A stretch of 6,731 nt of DNA from Leptospira ellisii (GTDB lineage: Bacteria; Spirochaetota; Leptospiria; Leptospirales; Leptospiraceae): assembly GCF_002811955.1 (NCBI RefSeq), contig NZ_NPEF01000097.1:1149-7879 (forward strand), read 5' to 3'. Under the pieces are notes generated by a model. The model saw only the letters and a program-made list of their open reading frames with translations, was not told the origin of the DNA and did not search any database. Numbering within the stretch: the stretch's first letter is position 1; each line of letters opens with the position of its first letter. The translations under genes and the position numbers were made by a program. Below are positions 1 to 6,731 of the stretch, one piece after another.

Positions 1-400
1 GGTGTTTCAAAAAACGGGAACCCGATGGAATCCGAATTCTCCGGAAGGTTTCTTCGTGTCCCGGCGTATCCAGAATCTCCAAATGGCCGTTTTGCGAGGC
101 AAGAATCCGATCCCCCTTTTTCACAGGATGGGTCGCGTGGGGGATTTTGCCGATCGCACCGGGATGTGCATACACGATCGGTGAATACTCCTTCACCAAA
201 CCATCGTTACCGGAAGTATGATCGGCGTGTTCGTGGGTGTTGAGAATAAAATCCAGATTCCATCCTTTTTCTTCCAGAAACTTCCGAATCGGAACGGAAT
301 CGTACGGATCGATCGAAAGGGTTTTTCCGATTTCAGGATTACGAAGGATATAGGTGAAATTTCGTAGAGGACTGCGGGTATAAAACCGAAAGACTTCCAA
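1..400 (-). CDS. MBL-fold hydrolase, glyoxalase II-like (N-terminal part, runs off left edge)
   Basis: The minus frame is open from a TTG at 400 to the window edge and gives 133 residues. It begins LEVFRFYTRSPLRNFTYIL, typical of the first beta strands of hydroxyacylglutathione hydrolase-like proteins. The metal-binding motif THEHADHTSGN gives His56, His58, Asp60 and His61, and a second metal ligand is expected at His115 in LDTPGH. Family members hydrolyse thioesters such as S-lactoylglutathione, or oxidise persulfides, in the cytoplasm; substrate cannot be chosen from this fragment. TTG is preferred because no ATG or GTG lies nearby, the protein begins as the family does, and a weak TAGG site (407-410) sits 6 nt upstream, overlapping the stop of the STAS gene. 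Transcription is therefore probably shared with that gene. Odd: the residue after TPGH is Glu, where Thr is usual, and the last 18 or so visible residues do not clearly match the family. A frameshift or divergence there cannot be excluded. Confidence 0.8.
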   Translation of the reverse strand, partial: MEVFRFYTRSPLRNFTYILRNPEIGKTLSIDPYDSVPIRKFLEEKGWNLDFILNTHEHADHTSGNDGLVKEYSPIVYAHPGAIGKIPHATHPVKKGDRILASQNGHLEILDTPGHEETFRRIRIPSGSRFLKH

Positions 401-407
401 AAAGGAC

Positions 408-722
408 CTATCGGATGATATCCAGATGTTTGTCCAGATTGGCGATCTTCAAGATCGTCATAACGTCTCGACTGATGTTCTTGAGTTTGAGGGAGCCGCT
501 GCGTTCTGTGACGTATTTTTGGGAATTAAAGATCGCGCCGATTCCTGAGGAATCCAAATACGCGTCTCCCGAAAAGTCGAGAACGATATCGGTAAAACCT
601 TCCCCGTGTTTTTTGATGATCAATTCCTTAAGAGCGAATGCGTTTTTGAGACTGATGCTCCCCTGAATCCGAATGGTGCAAGTAGTTCCCTCTGTGAGGA
701 TTTCTGTGTTAAAGTTTTCCAC
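408..722 (-). CDS. STAS-domain anti-sigma factor antagonist (SpoIIAA/RsbV-like)
   Basis: This 104-residue protein is about the length of SpoIIAA/RsbV, so it is a stand-alone STAS domain. The core reads IVLDFSGDAYLDSSGIGAI; Ser58 in DSSGIG corresponds to the serine that a RsbW/SpoIIAB-type kinase phosphorylates and a PP2C phosphatase dephosphorylates. In known systems the unphosphorylated form binds the anti-sigma kinase and frees a sigma factor or another output protein. The N-terminal part (residues about 5-35) shows the usual beta strands and first helix (TCTIRIQGSISLKNAFALKE). The start is GTG at 722; the Shine-Dalgarno is poor. The MBL gene starts 7 nt after its stop, suggesting an operon. 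No anti-sigma kinase lies in the visible part of this operon. A membrane PP2C phosphatase lies about 4.4 kb away in the window and is a possible but unproven partner. Function beyond the domain call is inference. Confidence 0.92.
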   Translation of the reverse strand: MENFNTEILTEGTTCTIRIQGSISLKNAFALKELIIKKHGEGFTDIVLDFSGDAYLDSSGIGAIFNSQKYVTERSGSLKLKNISRDVMTILKIANLDKHLDIIR

Positions 723-749
723 GATTGCTTTGCTCGGAACCCGTTTTGA

Positions 750-780
750 ATCCTATTCGATCGGCATACTCGGTAAACAA
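750..780 (-). promoter_or_regulatory. Weak candidate promoter for the STAS/MBL operon
   Basis: On the minus strand TTGTTT (775-780) and TAGGAT (750-755) are separated by 19 bases and lie about 30 bases upstream of the GTG start at 722. The spacing is longer than ideal and both boxes are imperfect, so this is only the best sigma70-like candidate in the region. Confidence 0.2.
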
Positions 781-832
781 AATTTTTTTCCTAGCCTTCC
801 TACCGTAAGAAATTTTTCATAAATAAAAAGAA

Positions 833-862
833 TTGGCTGGAAATCCTAAAGGAATCGATAAT
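833..862 (+). promoter_or_regulatory. Candidate sigma70-type promoter for the plus-strand MBL hydrolase gene
   Basis: TTGGCT (833-838, 4 of 6 matches to TTGACA) and GATAAT (857-862, 5 of 6 to TATAAT) are separated by 18 bases. A start of transcription near 869 would give a 5' leader of about 50 nt that contains the whole hairpin at 878-902. The 196-bp gap between the divergent genes (723-918) otherwise shows only AT-rich sequence. Confidence 0.4.
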
Positions 863-877
863 TTTAGACAACATTTT

Positions 878-1875
<998 letters not shown>

Positions 1876-1925
1876 CGTTCCCAAGTTTTTCGTACGGCCG
1901 AATCGAATCTTATAGTTTTAAAGTT

Positions 1926-1935
1926 AGGGAGAGGG
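1926..1935 (+). promoter_or_regulatory. Shine-Dalgarno that decides the glpK start
   Basis: AGGGAGAGGG is a strong purine-rich ribosome-binding site. Its GAGG core (1931-1934) lies 10 nt before the ATG at 1945 but only 4 nt before the in-frame TTG at 1939, so the ATG is preferred. The gap upstream (1876-1925) also holds a lone -10-like TATAGT (1911-1916) without a good -35, so glpK may be read from the upstream gene, its own weak promoter, or both. Confidence 0.6.
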
Positions 1936-1944
1936 AAATTGCCC

Positions 1945-3435
1945 ATGAGCGAATATATCATCGGTATCGACGCGGGAACCACGGGGATTCGAACCTTTTG
2001 TTTTAACAAATCCGGAAACGTCATCTCCAGCGCGTATTCGGAATTCGAACAACATTATCCGAAACCGGGCTGGGTCGAGCACGATGCCGAAGAGATCTGG
2101 GTGAAAACCGAAAAGCTCGTCGTAAAGGCGATTAAAAACGGAAAATTAAAACCCGAAAATGCGGTCGCGATCGGAATTACGAACCAAAGGGAGACGACGG
2201 TTCTTTTCGACAAGGACACGGGCAAACCGGTATACAACGCGATCGTATGGCAGTGCAGAAGGACTTCGGAAACCTGTATGGATCTGAAAACGAAAGGTTT
2301 GGAGCCTCTCTTTCGGAAAAAAACCGGTTTGGTGCTGGATGCGTATTTCAGCGGAACGAAAATCCAGTGGATTCTGGAGAATGTAAAGGGTGTCAAAAGC
2401 CGGGCGGAAAAGGGAAAGGTGCTTTTCGGAACGATCGACACGTATCTTCTCTACAGACTTACGAACGGTAAATCGCATAAGACGGATCATACGAACGCAA
2501 GTAGAACATTAATTTATAATATAGAAAAAAAGGAATGGGATCGGGAACTCACACAAATACTGGGAATTCCGGAATCGATTCTGCCGGAGGCGCACAATTC
2601 CAGTTCGCTTTTCGGAAGAACCGAAAAGGTGAAAGGACTTCCGGACGGAATTCCCATCTCTTCGCTCGTGGGGGATCAGCAGGGAGCCTTATTCGGACAA
2701 CTTTGTACCGAACCGGGCGAGGCGAAAAACACGTACGGGACCGGTTGTTTTCTGCTGTTTAATACGGGAAACAACTTTCAAATCTCAAAAAATAATTTAT
2801 TAACCACGCTCGGTTGCGGACCCGAGGGAAAAACCGTGTATTGTCTGGAAGGTTCTGTGTTCATCGGAGGTGCCGTCGTCCAATTTTTACGGGACAATTT
2901 GAAGTTCTTTAAGGAATCCAAGGCTTCGGAAAAACTGGCGGCTTCGGTAAGGAAGGAGGACGAAGTGGTTTTCGTTCCCGCCTTTGCAGGGTTAGGCGCT
3001 CCGTATTGGGATATGAACGCACGAGGCGCGATTTTAGGATTGACCCGGGATACCACCGCGGAACAGATCACGAGGGCTGCGCTTAAGTCCATAGCGTTGC
3101 AATCCTACGAATTGGTGGAAGCGATGGAGAACGATACCGGATCCAAACTTAAGGTATTGAAGGTGGACGGAGGAGCCACGGGAAATTCCTGGCTCATGCA
3201 ATATCAATCCGATATATTGGGAAAACGTGTGATACGTCCCGCGAACGTCGACACGACCGTGTTAGGCGCCGCGTTTTTGGCCGGGTTGGAGCGGGGATTT
3301 TTTCCGTCCGTAAACGATCTTAAGAAAAAACTGAAGACGAGTAAGGAATTCTCTCCGCAGATGAAAGGCCCGCAGAGGGAAAAGGAGATCCGGATTTGGA
3401 AGGACGCCGTTTCCCGAATCAGGACCGATCAATAA
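1945..3435 (+). CDS. glpK: Glycerol kinase
   Basis: A full-length FGGY-family kinase of 496 residues, close to the roughly 500 of E. coli GlpK, which transfers phosphate from ATP to glycerol to make sn-glycerol 3-phosphate in the cytoplasm. The N-terminal phosphate loop is GIDAGTTGIR (7-16). Glycerol-site residues known from E. coli are all present: Arg82 and Glu83 (NQRETT), Trp102, Tyr134, catalytic base Asp244 (VGDQQGALFG) and Phe269 (YGTGCF). The C-terminal ATP-binding half carries VDGGATGNSWLMQYQSDILG (408-427). The E. coli C-terminal loop that binds EIIA-Glc is replaced by unrelated sequence (PQMKGPQREKEIRIWK). The region for fructose-1,6-bisphosphate binding (around 228-237, KVKGLPDGIP) lacks the E. 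coli Gly/Arg loop, and the Gram-positive HPr-phosphorylated histidine is not seen. No glpF or glpD is adjacent. The start is ATG 1945 rather than TTG 1939 because of Shine-Dalgarno spacing. The 3' end overlaps the opposing gene by 7 bp. Confidence 0.97.
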   Translation: MSEYIIGIDAGTTGIRTFCFNKSGNVISSAYSEFEQHYPKPGWVEHDAEEIWVKTEKLVVKAIKNGKLKPENAVAIGITNQRETTVLFDKDTGKPVYNAIVWQCRRTSETCMDLKTKGLEPLFRKKTGLVLDAYFSGTKIQWILENVKGVKSRAEKGKVLFGTIDTYLLYRLTNGKSHKTDHTNASRTLIYNIEKKEWDRELTQILGIPESILPEAHNSSSLFGRTEKVKGLPDGIPISSLVGDQQGALFGQLCTEPGEAKNTYGTGCFLLFNTGNNFQISKNNLLTTLGCGPEGKTVYCLEGSVFIGGAVVQFLRDNLKFFKESKASEKLAASVRKEDEVVFVPAFAGLGAPYWDMNARGAILGLTRDTTAEQITRAALKSIALQSYELVEAMENDTGSKLKVLKVDGGATGNSWLMQYQSDILGKRVIRPANVDTTVLGAAFLAGLERGFFPSVNDLKKKLKTSKEFSPQMKGPQREKEIRIWKDAVSRIRTDQ

Positions 3436-4724
3436 TCGAAGCCCAAAACGCAGAATTCGAACGTCTTTTTTTCTGCGGTGATCCCGGCTCCGCAGACGAG
3501 TTTGAACTCGGGAAAAAAAGGCACCTCCAAAATTCTTCCGGGCGGAAGTTTTAAAAAGAACCGTTCGTCCCGTTCCCGTTTTGAGATCATCGTGTCGAAG
3601 CGGACGATTTCGATCCACTCCGAAACGCGGAATAGGAGTACACGATCCGTGATCGCGTAGAGCTCGATCGAATTTTTTCCCCGAATCTGAAGGTTGTATT
3701 TTTCCGGGTAGGGGACACTCCGGAACGGAACTTCCACCGCCGAATTGGGATCGGTCTTCATCTCTTCCGCATTTTCCCGATAGATTGAAAATATTCCATT
3801 TTCATAATATATCTTTCTTGAAAAGTTCCTGTAGATTTCCCTCTCGATCGTCTCCTCCAGGGATTCGCCCGACTCAGGTTTTTTGACCGGAGAATCGAGT
3901 ATGGATTTGAGTTTGTTCTTCGAGATGTTTTTTTCGATCATCGCCCTTACGGGCGGGGAAAGACGGGGAAAGGAAAAACGCACGATCCGTTCGTCCATGG
4001 ATACAAGGATCCTGTTTAAAAACGGACCGTGGATCAGGGGAAGGATTTCGATGCGAAAGATTTGATCCCTCAAAAAAACGGCGAATTCCGGTTCGTGACT
4101 GAATAGGTTGGAAACGACGGTCTGTTCTTCGGAAGGGGTTCCCGCGTATAGGATTTTTACGAGCCTGAATAAATAACTTTTTTCCTTCGCGTCGAAGTAA
4201 AGGGTTTCTATCTTTTTTTCCACTTCGATTTCGGACAATTCGGGGTTTACGATATCCTTTAAGGAAAGATAACGCGTTGAGATCGTTTGATTCCTTCTTT
4301 GACGGAAAAGTTTGAATTCGCCTTTTTTTAGCGCCCCTACGACGGGGAGTTCGTTCGCCTCTCTCGAAATGAACAAAGGGGGGGCGCCCGAGGGATGATA
4401 CGGATTTCCTTTCACCCGAAACGTCGTGCCGTCAGCGATCTCGATCGTTGTTTCGGGGAAACGTTCGGAAGGGGAGCTTAGCGTCCCGTTTTCGTAACGA
4501 AGATACGCTTTGCTTCGCATATTCTGAGACGGATACGTTATACGATCGTATTCTACGGAGTACAAAAACCGGGGTACGATCCCGAAAGAGGCGAATAGAT
4601 GGGGGAGTTCTTCGATTTCGGTTTTGTCGAAATCGTAAAAAGGCTCCGCGTGGGCTTTGAGCCGGACGACCGAATCCGGATTGGCGAGAATGAAAAAATA
4701 GTTCGTTCCCTCTTGAAATAACAT
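3429..4724 (-). CDS. Hypothetical protein with a FliG C-terminal-like domain
   Basis: A 431-residue soluble protein with no signal peptide or TM segment. Residues about 185-310 align by eye with the FliG C-terminal region: EPEFAVFLRDQIFRIEILPL (211-230) matches the E-DPELA-x-x-IR-x-x-MFxFEDIlxL block of FliG, followed by NRILVSMDERIV, then LSPPVRAMIEKNISKNKLKS (255-274), which parallels the FliG torque-helix segment (A-S-x-x-V/L-K/R-x-x-I-x-x-N-M-S-K/R-R). Canonical FliG is about 340 residues and binds FliF, FliM and MotA. This protein instead has an unrelated N-terminal half of about 140 residues and a beta-rich C-terminal tail (about 330-431). It is probably a FliG paralogue with another role; its substrate or partner is unknown. 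The ATG at 4724 has no clear Shine-Dalgarno. It lies 129 bp downstream of the 97-residue gene on the same strand and overlaps glpK convergently at its 3' end. The FliG resemblance is seen by pattern only and needs a profile search. Confidence 0.7.
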   Translation of the reverse strand: MLFQEGTNYFFILANPDSVVRLKAHAEPFYDFDKTEIEELPHLFASFGIVPRFLYSVEYDRITYPSQNMRSKAYLRYENGTLSSPSERFPETTIEIADGTTFRVKGNPYHPSGAPPLFISREANELPVVGALKKGEFKLFRQRRNQTISTRYLSLKDIVNPELSEIEVEKKIETLYFDAKEKSYLFRLVKILYAGTPSEEQTVVSNLFSHEPEFAVFLRDQIFRIEILPLIHGPFLNRILVSMDERIVRFSFPRLSPPVRAMIEKNISKNKLKSILDSPVKKPESGESLEETIEREIYRNFSRKIYYENGIFSIYRENAEEMKTDPNSAVEVPFRSVPYPEKYNLQIRGKNSIELYAITDRVLLFRVSEWIEIVRFDTMISKRERDERFFLKLPPGRILEVPFFPEFKLVCGAGITAEKKTFEFCVLGFDY

Positions 4725-4729
4725 AACGT

Positions 4730-4798
4730 GCGTTTGTCGGAATAAACTCGCGTTTATCGTTTCCGCGGAAAGCGTTTCGCGTCCAAAATTCGGCGTTT
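4730..4798. repeat. Four GCGTTT copies at 20-22 bp spacing in the promoter gap of the FliG-like gene
   Basis: GCGTTT occurs at 4730, 4750, 4772 and 4793, intervals of 20, 22 and 21 bp, close to two helical turns. The first three copies extend to GCGTTT-NN-CG. The second copy also contributes to a short inverted repeat, ATAAAC-TCGC-GTTTAT (4742-4757). The array fills most of the 129-bp gap (4725-4853) upstream of the minus-strand gene at 4724, where it would read AAACGC. This could be a set of phased binding sites for a regulator; no convincing -35/-10 pair is seen there. Confidence 0.45.
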
Positions 4799-4853
4799 CA
4801 AGAACGCTGAAGGACCGATCTTCCCCGTTTTTACGTTAGACGAAAGCGATGTC

Positions 4854-5147
4854 TCAATAGGAGGGACGGATCGTTTCCGGAATCGGAGCGGACAAGCCCG
4901 GAGCGGAATAACTGCGTTTCGTTAATTTGGAGATCAGCGCCTTCTTAAAAATGGAGAAGTTATATTCCGTTTTGAGCGTTTTGATCTCCTCTTCGAGTCC
5001 GAACGGGATGAATTCCACGATTTCGTCCTCGGTCATACCCGTCACCAAAGCCGCGTCCTGCAGGATTCTACCCAGCTTGCGCGCGTCCCTATCCTCCAGA
5101 ACGACGATGGAAAGGATTTTTTTTTCGAGTTCGGTATATTCCAACAT
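4854..5147 (-). CDS. Hypothetical 97-residue protein coupled to the PP2C phosphatase gene
   Basis: I do not recognise this family. The product is small, soluble and mostly helical by eye: residues 1-60 are rich in Glu, Asp and Leu (LEYTELEKKILSIVVLEDRD; MTEDEIVEFIPFGLEEEIK), and the tail (about 70-97) is basic and then Pro/Ser-rich (APGLSAPIPETIRPSY), probably disordered. There is no signal peptide, TM segment or cysteine. The ATG at 5147 follows the phosphatase stop codon after a single base and has no independent Shine-Dalgarno, so translation is probably coupled to the phosphatase. That arrangement suggests an accessory or regulatory partner of the phosphatase, but this is inferred from position only. 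The FliG-like gene is next downstream after 129 bp. Confidence 0.7.
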   Translation of the reverse strand: MLEYTELEKKILSIVVLEDRDARKLGRILQDAALVTGMTEDEIVEFIPFGLEEEIKTLKTEYNFSIFKKALISKLTKRSYSAPGLSAPIPETIRPSY

Positions 5148-5148
5148 T

Positions 5149-6129
5149 CTATTTTTTACGGATCATGAGGATGGTCATATCGTCCTGGATTCTTCCTCCG
5201 GTATGAACCAATATCTCCTCGAACAGATCGTCCGCTATTTTTTTCAGACTATTTTTCGGGACTTCGTTGATAAAGCGAAAAAGATTTTCTCCGAAGTAAA
5301 GATTCCCGTTTCCTTTCTGTTCATAAAGCCCGTCCGTGAAACAGAATACGATATCGCCCGATTTCATACCGAATCTTCCCCTTCCTTGGACGTTTTTTAA
5401 ACTCGCGTTCATGGTGGTGGAAATGAATTTACCGTCGGTTTCCACGAGTTCGGTCGTTCGGGTTTCGTTTTTATAATGTACGAAACTAGGATGAAGCCCG
5501 GAGTGTTCCACCGAACCCTCCGCGTCCGCTTTGATGAGAAGAAACGTAGCGTATAAACTGGAATTCACCGAAGGATATCGTTCGATCCTTCGGGCAAGTT
5601 TTTCGTTGATCTCCTCTATGACGTCGTAAGGCTCGGAACGCGTATGAACCAGGATGGACATATGCTGGAAGATCATCATGCTGAATAATCCCGCTAAATA
5701 TCCGTGTCCCACTGAATCGCCGATTCCGATCCAATAGTTTCCGCGGGAATCCCTCAGAAAATTGTAGAAATCGCCTCCGATCGGATTGTAAGTGAGGGTT
5801 CGCGCGAAAATTTCGTAATGTTCGTCCTCGAACGCCGGGGGAAAAAGATAGTTCTGCATCCTATCATCCCCTTTTCTGTAGCGCTTCATCATTCTTCCCC
5901 GGACCTCCTCCGAAGGAAAAACGCGTTTGGTCAGAATGAATATTAAAAAAACATAATTCACTAAATAAAGCAGCGCTATAGAAATCAGTCCGAATACGAT
6001 CCTTTCCTTGAAGGAGAAATCGGACACGAGGATCGTAAAACCGGCCGACGCCAGAAATACGAGGTTGGCGGTGGGGGTAAACCAACCCAATCTCTGTAAG
6101 CGGACCTTGAGGGATTCTTCGAAATTCAT
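5149..6129 (-). CDS. Membrane-anchored PP2C-type serine phosphatase (SpoIIE/RsbU-like)
   Basis: A 326-residue protein with two predicted TM helices near the N-terminus (about 20-37 and 44-67) and a cytoplasmic SpoIIE-type phosphatase domain (about 95-326). The metal-site aspartates are visible: Asp120 in NPIGGDFYNF, Asp138 in GDSVGHG, Asp266 in FTDGLYE, and Asp316-Asp317 in QDDMTILMI. Family members remove phosphate from the serine of STAS antagonists such as SpoIIAA/RsbV and so switch on a sigma factor or other output. Residues 68-95 form a charged linker that may be helical, and there is no HAMP, PAS or GAF sensor domain, so the signal must come through the TM hairpin or a partner protein. 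The ATG at 6129 overlaps the stop of the upstream gene as ATGA, and the 97-residue gene follows after one base, so all three are probably co-translated. A STAS protein with Ser58 lies elsewhere in the window and is a candidate substrate. Confidence 0.93.
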   Translation of the reverse strand: MNFEESLKVRLQRLGWFTPTANLVFLASAGFTILVSDFSFKERIVFGLISIALLYLVNYVFLIFILTKRVFPSEEVRGRMMKRYRKGDDRMQNYLFPPAFEDEHYEIFARTLTYNPIGGDFYNFLRDSRGNYWIGIGDSVGHGYLAGLFSMMIFQHMSILVHTRSEPYDVIEEINEKLARRIERYPSVNSSLYATFLLIKADAEGSVEHSGLHPSFVHYKNETRTTELVETDGKFISTTMNASLKNVQGRGRFGMKSGDIVFCFTDGLYEQKGNGNLYFGENLFRFINEVPKNSLKKIADDLFEEILVHTGGRIQDDMTILMIRKK

Positions 6130-6602
6130 GGTTTATAAAAATACGCGTGAAACTGGAATTCCTTTTTGAGGAGATTACGTCTTGCGACCAGAAAAAAACG
6201 ATCCTCTACGTAGGGGCTGCTCATTCCGTCCATGAGTCCGTATGTTTTTTCCTCGTAGCCGGTTTCATATAATAATGGGACGAGGGTTTTCGTGGAAGAA
6301 TCATAGTGATACAATAATTTATGCGAGAACGGAGCGTATTCGATCCGAAACGCTTCGGAATTTCCCGGAAAGGAGATTTCCCCCTTTTCCTTAGTTTCCA
6401 ATAACACCCAATTCCCCGAAATGGAATAGGTTCCCTTGCCGACGACGATTCTGGTGACGTATTCGTTCTTGTCCTTGATTTCCCGACGCGAGGATTTTTC
6501 GAAGGTTTTGGTTTCCGGATTTAAAAGTATGTTTTCGTGAACTAAGTTTTTGTAGAACAGTGTATTCCGGTTGGAACGTTCGGGGCGATTCCTAACATAC
6601 AT
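6126..6602 (-). CDS. Hypothetical protein, first visible gene of the phosphatase cluster (start uncertain)
   Basis: I do not recognise this family. From ATG 6602 it would be 158 residues; the frame stays open to the right edge of the window, with a TTG at 6725. The extra N-terminal stretch is arginine-rich, looks like an antisense shadow of the opposing lipoprotein gene, and is therefore not included. The body (residues about 50-158) alternates short hydrophobic and polar segments (GTYSISGNWVLLETKEKGEI; FRIEYAPFSHKLLYHYD), suggesting a beta-rich fold of 8 or so strands; no signal peptide, lipobox or TM helix is visible from this start. GGGAGGG lies directly against the ATG, too close for a good Shine-Dalgarno, so the real start may lie elsewhere. 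The stop overlaps the phosphatase start as ATGA, implying translational coupling and perhaps a functional link, such as a sensory partner. Confidence 0.6.
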   Translation of the reverse strand: MYVRNRPERSNRNTLFYKNLVHENILLNPETKTFEKSSRREIKDKNEYVTRIVVGKGTYSISGNWVLLETKEKGEISFPGNSEAFRIEYAPFSHKLLYHYDSSTKTLVPLLYETGYEEKTYGLMDGMSSPYVEDRFFLVARRNLLKKEFQFHAYFYKP

Positions 6603-6612
6603 CCCTCCCGGA

Positions 6613-6619
6613 AAGGAGG
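6613..6619 (+). promoter_or_regulatory. Strong Shine-Dalgarno for the edge lipoprotein gene
   Basis: AAGGAGG is a near-perfect anti-SD match 5 nt upstream of ATG 6625. It is much stronger than any other ribosome-binding site in the window and is the main argument that the plus-strand frame here is a real gene. Confidence 0.65.
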
Positions 6620-6624
6620 ACGCG

Positions 6625-6731
6625 ATGAGAAACAGACGGCGGATCGAATCCGTTCTTCTTTGTTTTTTCCTTTCTTTCGGGTTTTTCCATTGCGGCACTC
6701 CGTCCTGGATCCGCTCCCTACCCAACGGCCC
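6625..6731 (+). CDS. Putative lipoprotein (N-terminal fragment, runs off right edge)
   Basis: Only 35 complete residues are visible, but they form a clean lipoprotein signal: a basic n-region (MRNRRR), a hydrophobic core (VLLCFFLSFGFF, 10-21) and a lipobox-like FFHC with the candidate lipidated Cys23, followed by GTPSW. The His at -1 would be unusual in the E. coli lipobox, but spirochaete lipoboxes are known to be loose. The protein is expected to be exported by Sec, lipidated, and anchored in the inner or outer membrane. The frame is open to the window end. The start is fixed by AAGGAGG 5 nt upstream. It is divergent from the phosphatase cluster, with 22 bp between its ATG and the assumed start at 6602, so any promoter must lie within the opposing gene. 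Function cannot be said from the fragment. Confidence 0.75.
   Translation, partial: MRNRRRIESVLLCFFLSFGFFHCGTPSWIRSLPNG

Noticed and set aside
1939..1944. TTG at 1939 as the glpK start
   Set aside because: It is only 4 nt from the GAGG core, while ATG 1945 has normal spacing and gives the usual N-terminus.
2055..2490. Two overlapping minus-strand open frames within glpK
   Set aside because: They are antisense shadows of an unmistakable glycerol kinase.
3473..3513. Inverted repeats CTGCGG/CCGCAG and CGAGTT/AACTCG just downstream of glpK, near T and A runs, as a terminator
   Set aside because: The T run precedes the first stem and an A run follows the second in the plus direction; on the minus strand the T run precedes the stem. 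Neither strand has stem-then-T order, and the region is inside the FliG-like coding sequence.
4927..5400. Plus-strand open frame of 157 codons across the phosphatase and 97-residue genes
   Set aside because: It is serine-rich antisense translation spanning two coupled genes whose own frames are well supported.
6571..6598. TTGGAA-16-TAACAT as a plus-strand promoter for the edge lipoprotein gene
   Set aside because: Both boxes match the consensus at only 4 of 6 positions and lie within the opposing coding region; too weak to list as a feature.

Overview
The window is a gene-dense stretch of about 6.7 kb with moderate GC and no mobile element, tRNA, rRNA or CRISPR that I can see. It looks chromosomal and most resembles a spirochaete of the Leptospira type. 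The reasons are the spirochaete-style lipoprotein signal, the mix of a STAS anti-sigma antagonist with a membrane PP2C phosphatase, a bacterial glycerol kinase, a FliG-like protein, and frequent GTG/TTG starts with weak Shine-Dalgarno sites. The genus is an inference from gene style, not from a marker gene.

Layout, left to right. On the minus strand, a STAS-domain anti-sigma factor antagonist (GTG start at 722) is followed after 7 bases by the N-terminal part of a glyoxalase II-like metallo-beta-lactamase (MBL) hydrolase that runs off the left edge. A 196-bp divergent control region separates these from a plus-strand pair: a second MBL-fold hydrolase of the RNase Z/phosphodiesterase-like group (919-1875) and glycerol kinase glpK (1945-3435). 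The first of that pair has a leader hairpin that contains the best ribosome-binding site. glpK converges on, and overlaps by 7 bp, a minus-strand 431-residue protein whose middle resembles the C-terminal domain of flagellar motor switch protein FliG. Upstream of that gene lies a 129-bp gap with four copies of GCGTTT spaced 20-22 bp apart.

Further right on the minus strand is a tightly coupled set in transcription order: an unrecognised protein of about 158 residues, a two-TM PP2C/SpoIIE-type serine phosphatase (ATGA overlap), and an unrecognised 97-residue protein (1-nt gap), leading toward the FliG-like gene. At the right edge a plus-strand lipoprotein gene begins at 6625 with a near-perfect Shine-Dalgarno; it is cut by the window end.

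How the parts fit: the STAS protein and the PP2C phosphatase are the two halves of a partner-switching circuit in which the phosphatase dephosphorylates the antagonist. The matching anti-sigma kinase is not in the window, and the pair may or may not be cognate. The most novel-looking piece is the coupled phosphatase / small protein / FliG-like cluster, which could join membrane phosphatase signalling to a non-canonical FliG-fold protein. glpK supplies glycerol 3-phosphate for glycolysis or lipid synthesis and appears unrelated to the signalling genes.
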